A stretch of DNA of 14,021 bases from Caulobacteraceae bacterium (GCA_947501315.1 CANMXH010000043.1:1-14021); one strand, 5' to 3'. Positions 1 through 6,602 are shown, numbered from the stretch's first letter. The notes: generated from the sequence alone by a model not told the origin. A program made the numbers and translations.

Positions 1-204
1 ACCGGCATCGATGGTGCCGGCGAGAAGGCCAAATGGGACGGCGAGACCTCGCTGATGACCAAGGCTGAAATGAACCTTCGTGCCCGTGGCCTGGCCCCGC
101 GCGTCGAAGTGACCGAAGCCGAGCCGGTCAAGGCCACCGCGAGGAAGGCTCCGGCCAAGAAGGCGGCACCCAAGGCCAAGCCCGACTCCACCGAAGAAGC
201 GTAA
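1..204 (+). CDS. rplU: 50S ribosomal protein L21, C-terminal part (5' end outside window)
   Basis: Only the last 67 codons are present, open from base 1 and ending in TAA. The fragment starts TGIDGAG, which fits the end of the L21 core domain. A spacer of about 40 residues follows, then a Lys/Ala/Pro-rich tail (RKAPAKKAAPKAKP, ending STEEA). Long basic tails of this kind are common on alphaproteobacterial L21 and absent from the short E. coli protein. L21 binds 23S rRNA in the large subunit. The identification rests mainly on context: rpmA starts 27 bp downstream on the same strand, and rplU-rpmA is a near-universal operon. The tail alone would not be diagnostic. Confidence 0.85.
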   Translation, partial: TGIDGAGEKAKWDGETSLMTKAEMNLRARGLAPRVEVTEAEPVKATARKAPAKKAAPKAKPDSTEEA

Positions 205-231
205 GAACAGTCAGAGACAGGGAGCAGACCT

Positions 232-519
232 ATGGCTCACAAGAAATCCGGTGGTTCGTCGCGTAACGGTCGCGACTCTCACTCCAAGCGCCTCGGCGTG
301 AAGAAGTTCGGCGGCGAGAACGTCCTCGCCGGCAACATCCTCGTGCGCCAGCGCGGCACCACCTTCCACCCGGGTGACAACGTCGGCCTCGGCCGCGACC
401 ACACCCTTTTCGCGACCGCCCATGGCGCCGTGAAATTCACCCGGAAGGCCAACGGCCGTTGTTACGTATCGATTCTTCCGGCCAACGACACCGCCGAACA
501 GGCCATGGCGGCCGAGTAG
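232..519 (+). CDS. rpmA: 50S ribosomal protein L27
   Basis: The 95-residue product is a full-length L27. It begins MAHKKSGGSSRNGRDSHSKR, the conserved N-terminus that reaches toward the peptidyl transferase centre, and continues with LGVKKFGGE, the G-x-I-x-VRQRGT motif and the FHPG-NVG-GRDHTLFA segment. There is no N-terminal extension needing removal, as expected outside the Firmicutes. A GGGAG ribosome binding site lies at 220-224, seven bases before the ATG. It sits 27 bp behind rplU and is presumably co-transcribed with it. The hairpin just after the stop may end the operon. Confidence 0.97.
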   Translation: MAHKKSGGSSRNGRDSHSKRLGVKKFGGENVLAGNILVRQRGTTFHPGDNVGLGRDHTLFATAHGAVKFTRKANGRCYVSILPANDTAEQAMAAE

Positions 520-535
520 CGCGAACGGAAGATCA

Positions 536-571
536 TCCGGATCGCGCAAGGCTCAACAGCCGCGATCCGGA
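536..571 (+). terminator. hairpin downstream of rpmA, possible terminator
   Basis: A perfect 11-bp inverted repeat, TCCGGATCGCG at 536-546 and its complement at 561-571, encloses a 14-base loop and starts 16 bp after the rpmA stop. This is the usual place for the end of a ribosomal protein operon. No real T-run follows (AAGTTT appears about 10 bases later), so it may act as a weak terminator, an attenuating hairpin or an mRNA 3'-end stabiliser. The GNAT gene downstream could still be reached by readthrough. Confidence 0.45.
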
Positions 572-688
572 CCAAGGGACAAGTTTCCGCGGGGAGTCTG
601 GATCACCAGGCTCCCCGTTTGCGTTACCCCGCCTCGAAGCCGCCCGAGCCCTCCAAGGAGGCGGCATATCGAACGAGGCTTGCGTCTG

Positions 689-1222
689 ATGTGCCTGATT
701 GAACCCTCTGCCGTCGTCGAGACACGGCGCCTGGTCCTGCGTGCGCCGGGGTCGCAGGATGTCGCCCGCCTCGCCGCCTTTGCCAATGATCCGGCGATTG
801 CGCGTATGACCCTGCGCATGCCGCACCCCTATGGTGTCGCGGACGCCGAGGAGTTTGTGTTGAAGGTGGCGGTCCAGGACCCCGCCCGGGCCCGCACCTT
901 CCTGATTGAACATGAAGACCATGGCCCCGTCGGCGTGATCGGCCTGTTCGAGGACGGCGATCCGGCACCCGAGGTCGGCTACTGGATTGCCCGTCCCTTC
1001 TGGGGCCGCGGCCTTGCCACCGAGGCCCTGCAGGGGGCGACGGCCTGGGCGGGCCGGTCGTGGAAGCGCCGCGCCCTGATGGCGGGGCATTTCAGCGACA
1101 ATCCGGCCTCCGGCCGGGTGCTGGAAAAGGCCGGCTTTCTCTACACCGGGGAAGTGCGCAGGGGGTTCAGCCGGGCGCGCTGTGCCGACACCGACACCCG
1201 CCGCATGGTCTGGCTGGCCTGA
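689..1222 (+). CDS. GNAT-family N-acetyltransferase (RimJ/RimL type)
   Basis: The protein of about 177 residues has the layout of Acetyltransf_3 (RimJ/RimL-like) enzymes, which move an acetyl group from acetyl-CoA to an amine. An N-terminal ETRRLVLRAP strand is followed by EVGYWIARPFWGRGLATEA (about 95-113), which covers beta-4 and the acetyl-CoA pyrophosphate loop. SDNPASGRVLEKAGF (about 136-150) is the typical C-terminal motif. The substrate cannot be told. The start is uncertain. ATG 689 has GAGG at 675-678, ten bases upstream, and an in-frame TTG lies at 680. The best Shine-Dalgarno in the area, AAGGAGG at 655-661, is too far from both and sits six bases before an in-frame ATC. A GNAT gene between rpmA and obgE is common in Alphaproteobacteria, but here obgE does not follow. 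Confidence 0.88.
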   Translation: MCLIEPSAVVETRRLVLRAPGSQDVARLAAFANDPAIARMTLRMPHPYGVADAEEFVLKVAVQDPARARTFLIEHEDHGPVGVIGLFEDGDPAPEVGYWIARPFWGRGLATEALQGATAWAGRSWKRRALMAGHFSDNPASGRVLEKAGFLYTGEVRRGFSRARCADTDTRRMVWLA

Positions 1223-1322
1223 TCGGCGGATGTCATTTGATATGGCCCCCGATCACCCGCCATTCCAGTCAGCGACCGGCGGTGATGTCCAGTGGCAAGC
1301 CCGGGCGGGCGCGACGGAGGCA

Positions 1323-1338
1323 GGACCGGAGGCGGTCC
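1323..1338 (-). terminator. small hairpin after the 65-residue membrane protein gene
   Basis: A perfect 6-bp stem (GGACCG at 1323-1328 with CGGTCC at 1333-1338) and a four-base loop begin two bases beyond the stop codon of the minus-strand gene at 1341-1538. There is no T-run. It lies in the 118-bp gap between that gene and the convergent GNAT gene. The position suggests a 3'-end structure, but the stem is short. Confidence 0.25.
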
Positions 1339-1340
1339 GG

Positions 1341-1538
1341 CTAGCCGAACAGGGTCGGTCCGAAGACGGCGGCCATGGCGATGGCACCGCCGGCCACGGC
1401 GACGATCGCCCCGGCGATGAAGGCTGCCCAGGTCCGGGCGGCCCGTTGGCGTCGCAGGCCGCTGGTCCTGACGGACCGTACCATCACGCCGGGCTTGGGG
1501 CCGAAAACCTCCGATCCCGAGATATTGTGCTGGGACAT
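1341..1538 (-). CDS. small single-pass membrane protein, unknown function
   Basis: The product is 65 residues. It has a polar N-terminal part with several Arg residues (about 20-36, RSVRTSGLRRQRAAR), then one hydrophobic segment at about 37-60 (WAAFIAGAIVAVAGGAIAMA) and a short tail FGPTLFG. By the positive-inside rule the N-terminus should be cytoplasmic. The chosen ATG at 1538 has GGGAG seven bases upstream. The frame stays open for 46 more codons, but that part lacks a good ribosome binding site and looks non-coding. I do not recognise a family. It lies downstream of the BA14K-like gene on the same strand, separated by 163 bp that include a likely terminator, so it is probably transcribed on its own. 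Confidence 0.55.
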   Translation of the reverse strand: MSQHNISGSEVFGPKPGVMVRSVRTSGLRRQRAARTWAAFIAGAIVAVAGGAIAMAAVFGPTLFG

Positions 1539-1676
1539 ATACGCGCTCCCTGGTCCACCACCCGTTGCGGGTCGCGGCCACCGAAGCGGGTCGGACAAGG
1601 CCAAACAATGGCGAACGGCGGTTATGCACCGATCCGTGATCAAAAGAGCGATCCTGGATCCCGTTCTGTCGCGCAA

Positions 1677-1702
1677 TGAGAACGCGCCCTGCCTGGGCGC
1701 GT
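1677..1702 (-). terminator. probable intrinsic terminator of the BA14K-like gene
   Basis: Positions 1682-1702 form an 8-bp GC-rich stem (ACGCGCCC paired with GGGCGCGT) with a five-base loop. On the minus strand it directly follows, and by one base overlaps, the stop codon of the gene ending at 1702. The bases after the stem on that strand read TCTCATT, a modest U-rich tail. Stem strength and position fit a rho-independent terminator of moderate efficiency. Confidence 0.55.
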
Positions 1703-2325
1703 CAGCCGCAATAGATCAGGCGGCCGGTATAGGCGCGGTAGTAGCCGGTGCGCGGGTCGTAGGACCGGAAATGGGCGCGACACCAGTCGGCGCGTGATCC
1801 ATATCCGCCGGCATAGCCATGGCTGTAGACCACGCCGCTGCCCGGATAGACGTGATCAGGGCGGCCATAGGCCCCGTGCCAGGTCGTCGAGCCCCGGGCA
1901 TGGCCATGGTTCCAGGCCGCGCCATAGCCCCGTTGATTCGCGTAACCGGACGGCCCGCGACCGGAACCGTCGTGGCTGTCGCCGTGAGGTTGGTGATCGT
2001 TGCGCCATGCCTGCAGGCTGGCCTGACGGCGCTGGTCGCGCCAGCCGGCACCGCAGTCATCCCGGTTTGCGTCCTGAAACCGGTCGCAGCGGAAATCGCC
2101 CGGCCGGTCCAGCTGGCCGCGCCAGTCGAAAGTCGACGGAACGGCGTTGGAGCGACGGATGCCGTGGCCGCCCTCGTAGGGTCGTTCGCCGTATCCGACC
2201 GGGTCGAGGCTGAAGTGTTCGCCACTCCGATAGCCCGGGTCATGGGTTCCGCCCCACGACTGGGCGACGGCCGGTGCGGCGGACAGGCTCAGTCCGGTGA
2301 TGGCGACAAGGGCGAGACGGATCAT
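1702..2325 (-). CDS. secreted BA14K-like protein
   Basis: The product is 207 residues with a Sec signal peptide (MIRLALVAITGLSLSAAPAVA, likely cut after Ala21 before QSWGG). The mature part is rich in Gly, His, Tyr and Arg with low-complexity stretches. It ends in a motif at 181-206 that matches the BA14K family: W-C-R, then FRSYDPRTGYYRAYTGR and a final Y-C-G. BA14K was first described as an immunoreactive Brucella protein, and relatives are widespread in Alphaproteobacteria with no firm function; a lectin-like role has been proposed. Four Cys (80, 91, 182, 206) could form two disulfides in the periplasm. The ATG at 2325 is preferred because GGAG lies eight bases upstream and it begins exactly at the signal peptide. 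The lipoprotein gene ends 65 bp upstream on the same strand, so the two may be co-transcribed. Confidence 0.78.
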   Translation of the reverse strand: MIRLALVAITGLSLSAAPAVAQSWGGTHDPGYRSGEHFSLDPVGYGERPYEGGHGIRRSNAVPSTFDWRGQLDRPGDFRCDRFQDANRDDCGAGWRDQRRQASLQAWRNDHQPHGDSHDGSGRGPSGYANQRGYGAAWNHGHARGSTTWHGAYGRPDHVYPGSGVVYSHGYAGGYGSRADWCRAHFRSYDPRTGYYRAYTGRLIYCG

Positions 2326-2390
2326 GGTTAACGCTCCGAAGCGGCCGGAAACGCGGCCTGAATGACAACAGGAACAGGCAGGCGAAACGC

Positions 2391-2897
2391 TTAAAGTGTG
2401 ACGGACACGCGTCCGCCGCGGGTTACGATACGGCGCATCAGAACGATGCGGTCTCCCCCGGCGCTGACCGGGCTGATGATGAACCATGCCCCGTCCGGGA
2501 GTCCCGAGAATTCGAACCGGCCATTCTGGCAGGTCGTTGAGCGGACGAAGGAGCGATAGTCGGCACTGGGGTTCTCCACGGTCCGCGTCCGCACCACCGC
2601 TTCCGGAACCGCGGCGCGGTCGGTCGATCCGTACAGGGTCTGGAACCGGGCGCGGGTATAGGGGGTGTAGGGCGTGAGCGCGACCGAGCCCGTACAGGTG
2701 AAGGCCTGGCCGTCGCGGCTGAAGGCGACGCGCCCGTCGATGGACCCGCGTCCCGATCCCGCCGACCAGGTGAAATCTTCTGCGCGGAAGGCTGAAGCGG
2801 CGGCCCCGCCGGTTGCGGAATCGCCCGCGGGAACTGTCGCACAGCCCGCGAGGGCGGCACCGAGCGCAGCGACAAGGAACAGGTGGCGGGCAGACAT
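2391..2897 (-). CDS. lipoprotein with probable transthyretin-like beta-sandwich domain
   Basis: The product is 168 residues. A lipoprotein signal (MSARHLFLVAALGAALAGC) has lipobox LAGC at 16-19. Residue 20 is Ala rather than Asp, so outer-membrane sorting is expected. The mature part has alternating strands: GRGSIDGRVAFSRDGQAFTC, then VALTPYTPYTRARF, and later RFEFSGLPDGAWFI. The G-x-F-x-F-x-x-LPDG pattern is typical of carboxypeptidase-regulatory or transthyretin-like folds. Cys68 and Cys123 may form a disulfide. The role is unknown. The chosen ATG at 2897 follows a GGAGAG site, while a longer reading to 2966 would bury the signal peptide. It is divergent from ilvA across 140 bp and lies upstream of the BA14K-like gene. 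Confidence 0.72.
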   Translation of the reverse strand: MSARHLFLVAALGAALAGCATVPAGDSATGGAAASAFRAEDFTWSAGSGRGSIDGRVAFSRDGQAFTCTGSVALTPYTPYTRARFQTLYGSTDRAAVPEAVVRTRTVENPSADYRSFVRSTTCQNGRFEFSGLPDGAWFIISPVSAGGDRIVLMRRIVTRGGRVSVTL

Positions 2898-2936
2898 GCA
2901 GGCTCTCTCCGTCGAGGGTGCGGGTCGAACGTCCCG

Positions 2937-2966
2937 ATCAGACGCTAAACGCCGCCATAAGGTCAA
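2937..2966 (-). promoter_or_regulatory. candidate promoter for the lipoprotein gene
   Basis: On the minus strand a TTGACC hexamer (2966-2961) is followed after 18 bases by TCTGAT (2942-2937), about 40 bases before the ATG at 2897. The -35 matches the sigma-70 consensus in five of six bases and the -10 in four. It lies in the 140-bp divergent region shared with ilvA. For ilvA on the plus strand I see only a weak TATAGG near 3024 and a small hairpin (3007-3024) ahead of its ribosome binding site. Confidence 0.35.
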
Positions 2967-3037
2967 GGTTGCGGCGCGTCGGGCTGTGGGCCAAAAGCGC
3001 GCATCAACCCGGCGCAGACCGGGTATAGGGAGCGTCC

Positions 3038-4240
3038 ATGACAGTCACGTTTGACGACATTCTGGCGGCCCGGGACCGCATTGCCGGCCAGGTGGACCGG
3101 ACGCCGGTGCGCTATTCCCGCCGCCTGTCGCAACTGACCGGTGCCGAGGTTCGGGTCAAGTTCGACAACCTGCATTTCACCGGCAGCTTCAAGGAGCGCG
3201 GAGCCCTGAACCGGCTGCTCCAGCTGACGCCGGACGAGCGTCGGCGGGGCGTTGTGGCAGCCAGCGCCGGCAACCACGCCCAGGCCCTGGCCTATCACGG
3301 CGCCCGGCTGGGCGTGCCGGTGACCATCGTCATGCCCGAGGGCACGCCCTTCACCAAGGCCGACGGCACCCGGGCGCACGGCGCGACCGTGGTGATCAAG
3401 GGGCTCGACTTCTCCGGCTCGACCGAGGAGGCGCACCGGCTGCGCGACGAGGAAGGCTTTGTCTTTGTTTCCGCCTTTGATGATGAGGGGATCGTCACGG
3501 GCCAGGGGGTCTGCGCCGTCGAATTCCTGGAGGATGCGCCGGACCTCGACGTCCTGATCATCCCCATCGGCGGCGGCGGACTGATCGCCGGCTGTTCGGT
3601 GGCCGCGAAGGCGATGAAGCCGGACATCCGCATCTTTGGCGTCGAGGCGGCCATGTATGCCTCGTTCAGTGCCAGAAGACGCGGCGAGGCCCCGAAATGC
3701 GGTGGCCAGACGATCGCCGAGGGGATCGCCATCAAGGCCGTGGGCGACATCCCCTTCGCCATCGCCGATCCACTGGTCGAGGACGTCCTTGTCTGCCAGG
3801 AGGCCGATTTCGAGACGGCGGTGGCCTACTATGCCACCCTTGAGAAGACGGTGGCCGAGGGAGCCGGTGCCGGCGGCCTCGCTGCCTTGCTGGCCTATCC
3901 CGACAAATTCCGGGGCATGAAGGTCGGGCTGGTGCTTTGTGGCGGAAACATCGACGCGCGCATGCTGGCCGTCGTGCTCAATCGCGAACTGGTGCGCGAA
4001 AAGAAGATGATCGTCTATCGCATCCTGGGCGACGACCGCCCCGGCATGCTGTCCAGGATGAGCGCCGTGATCGGCGGTCTCGGCGGCAATATCATCGACG
4101 TGGTGCACAACCGGCTGGCGCTGGACGTGCCGGCCAAGGGCGCGGAGTTCGACATCATGGTCGAGACGCGCGGCGAGGCCCACGCCATCGAAATCAGACA
4201 TGCACTGGAAGAGGCGGGATATGAATTACGGATGGGTTAG
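3038..4240 (+). CDS. ilvA: threonine ammonia-lyase (threonine dehydratase) with C-terminal ACT domain
   Basis: This PLP enzyme converts L-threonine to 2-oxobutanoate and ammonia, the first committed step toward isoleucine. The 400-residue form with one C-terminal ACT-like domain is typical of many Alphaproteobacteria. Visible motifs are FTGSFKERGA with the Schiff-base Lys52, the substrate loop ASAGNHAQ (75-82), the phosphate-binding glycine loop IGGGGL (177-182), VAEGAGAGG (272-280) and CGGNID (301-306). Residues about 325-400 (VYRILGDDRPGMLSRM onward) are the ACT domain, the likely site of allosteric control. The start is well supported by AGGGAG at 3027-3032, five bases before the ATG. The next gene overlaps its end by 20 bp, which points to translational coupling. 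A biosynthetic rather than catabolic role is inferred from the ACT domain. Confidence 0.95.
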   Translation: MTVTFDDILAARDRIAGQVDRTPVRYSRRLSQLTGAEVRVKFDNLHFTGSFKERGALNRLLQLTPDERRRGVVAASAGNHAQALAYHGARLGVPVTIVMPEGTPFTKADGTRAHGATVVIKGLDFSGSTEEAHRLRDEEGFVFVSAFDDEGIVTGQGVCAVEFLEDAPDLDVLIIPIGGGGLIAGCSVAAKAMKPDIRIFGVEAAMYASFSARRRGEAPKCGGQTIAEGIAIKAVGDIPFAIADPLVEDVLVCQEADFETAVAYYATLEKTVAEGAGAGGLAALLAYPDKFRGMKVGLVLCGGNIDARMLAVVLNRELVREKKMIVYRILGDDRPGMLSRMSAVIGGLGGNIIDVVHNRLALDVPAKGAEFDIMVETRGEAHAIEIRHALEEAGYELRMG

Positions 4241-4763
4241 GCGCGCATCGGCGCTGGCGATGGTCGCGGTCCTGGCGGGGCCGCTGGCCGCCTGTGATCG
4301 CGGAACGGCGGCCCCGGACGAGACGGCGGCGCAGAATCTGCGCGCAGCCGAATTCTTCCTGACGTCCAATGCCCGGATTGAGGGCGTGAAGACCCTGCCG
4401 TCGGGCGTCCAGTACAAGGTCGTCCAGTCGGGCCCGCCCGGTGGCGAGCACCCGGACCGTAACGATCTGGTCCGCGTTGACTATGAGGGCACCCTGACGG
4501 ACGGAACGGTGTTTGACAGCTCGTTCCAGAACGGCCAGCCGGCGGTGTTCACGGTCAGTGACGTCGTACCCGGCTGGACGGAAATCCTGCAGCAGATGCG
4601 GGTCGGCGACGAGTGGATCATCTATCTGCCCCCGGCGCTTGGCTACGGTGAACAGGGCCGTCCGGGCATCCCGCCCAATTCGGTCATGGTGTTCCGGCTC
4701 AAGCTGCTGGCCATTGCGCGCACCCCGGGCGGCGAGCGCGGCGGGGCCATAGCTGAAGGTTAG
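4221..4763 (+). CDS. FKBP-type peptidyl-prolyl cis-trans isomerase, periplasmic lipoprotein
   Basis: The product is 180 residues. An Arg-containing hydrophobic signal ends in the lipobox LAAC (22-25), so the protein should be a lipoprotein facing the periplasm. The FKBP domain spans about 62-165 and keeps the usual active-site aromatic residues: Tyr88 in VDYEGTL, Phe98-Asp99 in GTVFDSS, Trp119 in VPGWTEILQQM, Tyr142 in ALGYGEQG and Phe158 in MVFRLKLL. The domain should catalyse prolyl isomerisation in folding proteins outside the cytoplasm. The ATG at 4221 has GAGGCGGG directly upstream and gives a clean signal peptide; the earlier in-frame ATG at 4200 is less likely. The gene overlaps the end of ilvA by 20 bp, and its stop interlocks with that of convergent queG. 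Confidence 0.93.
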   Translation: MNYGWVRRASALAMVAVLAGPLAACDRGTAAPDETAAQNLRAAEFFLTSNARIEGVKTLPSGVQYKVVQSGPPGGEHPDRNDLVRVDYEGTLTDGTVFDSSFQNGQPAVFTVSDVVPGWTEILQQMRVGDEWIIYLPPALGYGEQGRPGIPPNSVMVFRLKLLAIARTPGGERGGAIAEG

Positions 4764-5809
4764 GAGGCCGGGACGGTCTCTCTGAGCCGCCCCACCGCCC
4801 AAAGCGCCGCGTCACGCACCACGGCGTCCGGATCGTCCAGCAGCCGCTCCGCCGCGGGGATGAGCCCCGTGTCCGCGCTGTTGCCGATCGCATAGAGGAC
4901 ATTGCGCACGAAGCGGTGGCGGCCGATCCGCTTGACGGGGCTCTTCGCGAACAGGGCACGGAAGGCCGCGTCGTCGAGGGCGGCGAGGTCGGCCAGCCGG
5001 GGCGAGACCAGGGCCGCACGCGCCTGCACCCGCGATTCCCGTGAGGCTGTGGCGAATTTGTTCCATGGACAGACGGCCAGACAGTCGTCGCAGCCATAGA
5101 TGCGGTTGCCCGTCGCCACCCTGAACGCTTCCGGCCATGGCCCGGCGAACTCGATGGTCAGATAGGACAGGCAGCGGCGTGCATCGAGCTGGAAAGGGGC
5201 CGGAAAGGCCTGCGTCGGGCAGATGTCCAGACAGGCTGTGCAGGTGCCGCAATGCTCGCCCTCGGGCGGATCCGGCTCGAGCGCGGCAGCTGTCAATATC
5301 ACGCCGAGAAACAACCAGTTGCCGTGGGTGCGGCTCAGCAGATTGGTGTGTTTGCCCTGCCAGCCGAGGCCGGCGCGCTGGGCCAGCGGCTTTTCCATCA
5401 GCGGGGCGGTGTCGACGAAGACCTTGACGTCCTCGCCTGTGCGGGCGGCGATCTGGCCCGCCAGGGTCTTGAGGCGACCCTTGATGACCTCGTGATAGTC
5501 ATCGCCCCGGGCGTAGACCGAGATATAGCCGGCCGAGCGGTCAGCCATTTCGGGCAGGGGGTCGTGCTCGGGGCCGTAGTTGAGGCCAAGCACCACGGCG
5601 GTCCGGGCCTTGTCCCACATGGCGGTGGGATGGGCGCGGCGCTCCAGCGTCGTCTCCATCCAGCCCATCTCGCCGTGCCGCCCCGCCTCGACGAAATGTG
5701 CCAGCCGTTCGCCCGCACTCCACGGCTCGGTCGCGGAGGCAAAGCGGCAGACGTCGAAGCCCAGGGCGGCAGCGCTCTGACGGAGGATATCGCGGGGGTC
5801 GGCCAGCAT
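4760..5809 (-). CDS. queG: epoxyqueuosine reductase
   Basis: QueG carries out the last step of queuosine synthesis, reducing epoxyqueuosine in tRNAs that carry a GUN anticodon, using cobalamin and two [4Fe-4S] clusters. The 349-residue protein has the expected parts: an N-terminal catalytic domain with VFVDTAPLMEKPLAQRAGLGW, where Asp133 matches the proposed proton donor; the first ferredoxin-type motif CGTCTACLDICP (187-198); Cys213; and CDDCLAVCPWNKF (240-252). A HEAT-like C-terminal helical segment (about 300-345, HRFVRNVLYAIGN and AVVRDAALWAVGRL) helps bind tRNA. The start is ambiguous. ATG 5809 fits family length, while an in-frame GTG at 5824 adds five residues; neither has a strong ribosome binding site. 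The probable fzlA ends 34 bp upstream on the same strand, which suggests co-transcription. Confidence 0.95.
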   Translation of the reverse strand: MLADPRDILRQSAAALGFDVCRFASATEPWSAGERLAHFVEAGRHGEMGWMETTLERRAHPTAMWDKARTAVVLGLNYGPEHDPLPEMADRSAGYISVYARGDDYHEVIKGRLKTLAGQIAARTGEDVKVFVDTAPLMEKPLAQRAGLGWQGKHTNLLSRTHGNWLFLGVILTAAALEPDPPEGEHCGTCTACLDICPTQAFPAPFQLDARRCLSYLTIEFAGPWPEAFRVATGNRIYGCDDCLAVCPWNKFATASRESRVQARAALVSPRLADLAALDDAAFRALFAKSPVKRIGRHRFVRNVLYAIGNSADTGLIPAAERLLDDPDAVVRDAALWAVGRLRETVPAS

Positions 5810-5843
5810 GGCCTTGTTTCCCACACCACCCCGTCCGGTGAAA

Positions 5844-6530
5844 TCAGAAATCCAGATCGGCGTACCAGGCCGAGGCGGTGACGCCCGGAAAGCGGTCGGC
5901 CAGCAGGGGCCGGAAGCAGGGGCGCGACTTCAGCTTCATGTACCAGGTCTTCAGGCCCGGATACGACACCCAGGAGATCTCGCCGAAATAGTCCAGCACC
6001 GAAAGATGGGCGGCGGCGACGATGTCGGCCTGGCTGATCCTGCGGCCGGCAAGGGCGTCGCGTTGGTTCAACAGCGCCTCCAGCATCGCCAGATGCGACC
6101 TGAGCGCCCCCCGCCCGGCGCGCAGGGCGCGAGCCTCGGGCGGACCGAGGCGCAGGAGCGGCTTTTCCATCCGCTCGTGCAGCAGGACGGCGTTGACCTC
6201 ATCTGTAAACCGCCGGTCGAACCAGGCCAGCAGACGCCGCACCTCGGCCCGTTCAGCGGCATCGGCGGGCAGCAGCAGGGGTTCGGCCGTCCGCTCCTCC
6301 AGCCAGCCGAGGATGGCTGCGGGTTCGCAAAGGGTCAGGGCGCGTCCATTGTCTTCGCTGATCCGGAGCACCGGGGGCATGCCCGACGGGTTCAGCGGCG
6401 CCAGCGGGCAGTCGTCTTCCCACGGGCGGACGGGGGTCTCGGAGAATTCGATCCTTGCCTCGCCCAGCGCCAGTCGGACGGCGCGCGAGCCGGGATCGAA
6501 GGCAAAATGGTAGAGGACGAAGCTCGACAT
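5844..6530 (-). CDS. fzlA: GST-fold protein, probable FtsZ-binding division protein FzlA
   Basis: The product is 228 residues with a glutathione S-transferase layout: a thioredoxin-like part (about 4-80, with LNPSGMPPVL carrying the cis-Pro region) and a helical C-terminal part (about 90-215). The usual Glu-Ser pair that holds glutathione reads Glu69-Pro70 (TLCEPAAIL), so catalysis is doubtful. The protein ends WYADLDF, with Asp at 227. From memory, FzlA-like alphaproteobacterial GST homologues end similarly, and FzlA's C-terminal tail is important for FtsZ binding. In Caulobacter FzlA curves FtsZ filaments and helps switch on septal wall synthesis. Location beside queG and near uppP also fits. 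ATG 6530 has only a weak GGA upstream; a GTG at 6545 is an alternative. If FzlA is wrong, the fallback is a GST-family protein of unknown substrate. Confidence 0.75.
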   Translation of the reverse strand: MSSFVLYHFAFDPGSRAVRLALGEARIEFSETPVRPWEDDCPLAPLNPSGMPPVLRISEDNGRALTLCEPAAILGWLEERTAEPLLLPADAAERAEVRRLLAWFDRRFTDEVNAVLLHERMEKPLLRLGPPEARALRAGRGALRSHLAMLEALLNQRDALAGRRISQADIVAAAHLSVLDYFGEISWVSYPGLKTWYMKLKSRPCFRPLLADRFPGVTASAWYADLDF

Positions 6531-6554
6531 GGGTCCGTCTTGCACGCGAGGGCG

Positions 6555-6569
6555 TTAAGTCCGCGTTAG
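6555..6569 (-). promoter_or_regulatory. candidate CtrA box upstream of probable fzlA
   Basis: On the minus strand the sequence is CTAA-CGCGGAC-TTAAC, one base away from the CtrA consensus TTAA-N7-TTAA (with the extra C often seen). It ends 24 bases before the ATG of the probable fzlA, in the 72-bp gap behind the transporter gene. I found no other match this good in the non-coding gaps. CtrA is the cell-cycle master regulator of Caulobacterales. No convincing -10 box was found, so a role is an inference from sequence and position. Confidence 0.4.
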
Positions 6570-6602
6570 CTGTCTTGCTTGTTCAGCCTGTCGGACTTTG
6601 CC

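Noticed and set aside
1220..1255. 7-bp inverted repeat TGATCGG/CCGATCA with a 22-base loop after the GNAT stop
   Set aside because: The loop is long, the stem short and there is no T-run, so a terminator call is not supported.
2963..4201. 412-codon minus-strand reading frame opposite ilvA
   Set aside because: It is a mirror of a well-conserved enzyme gene in GC-rich DNA; its His/Asp/Gly-rich translation shows no family features.
5252..6569. Two long plus-strand reading frames (5252-5881 and 5808-6569) opposite queG and fzlA
   Set aside because: They are antisense shadows; both minus-strand genes have clear motifs and these frames have none.
6557..6598. Inverted repeat AAGTCCG/CGGACTT between the transporter gene and fzlA
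   Set aside because: Seven base pairs around a 28-base loop is weak, and part of it is better explained by the CtrA-like box.
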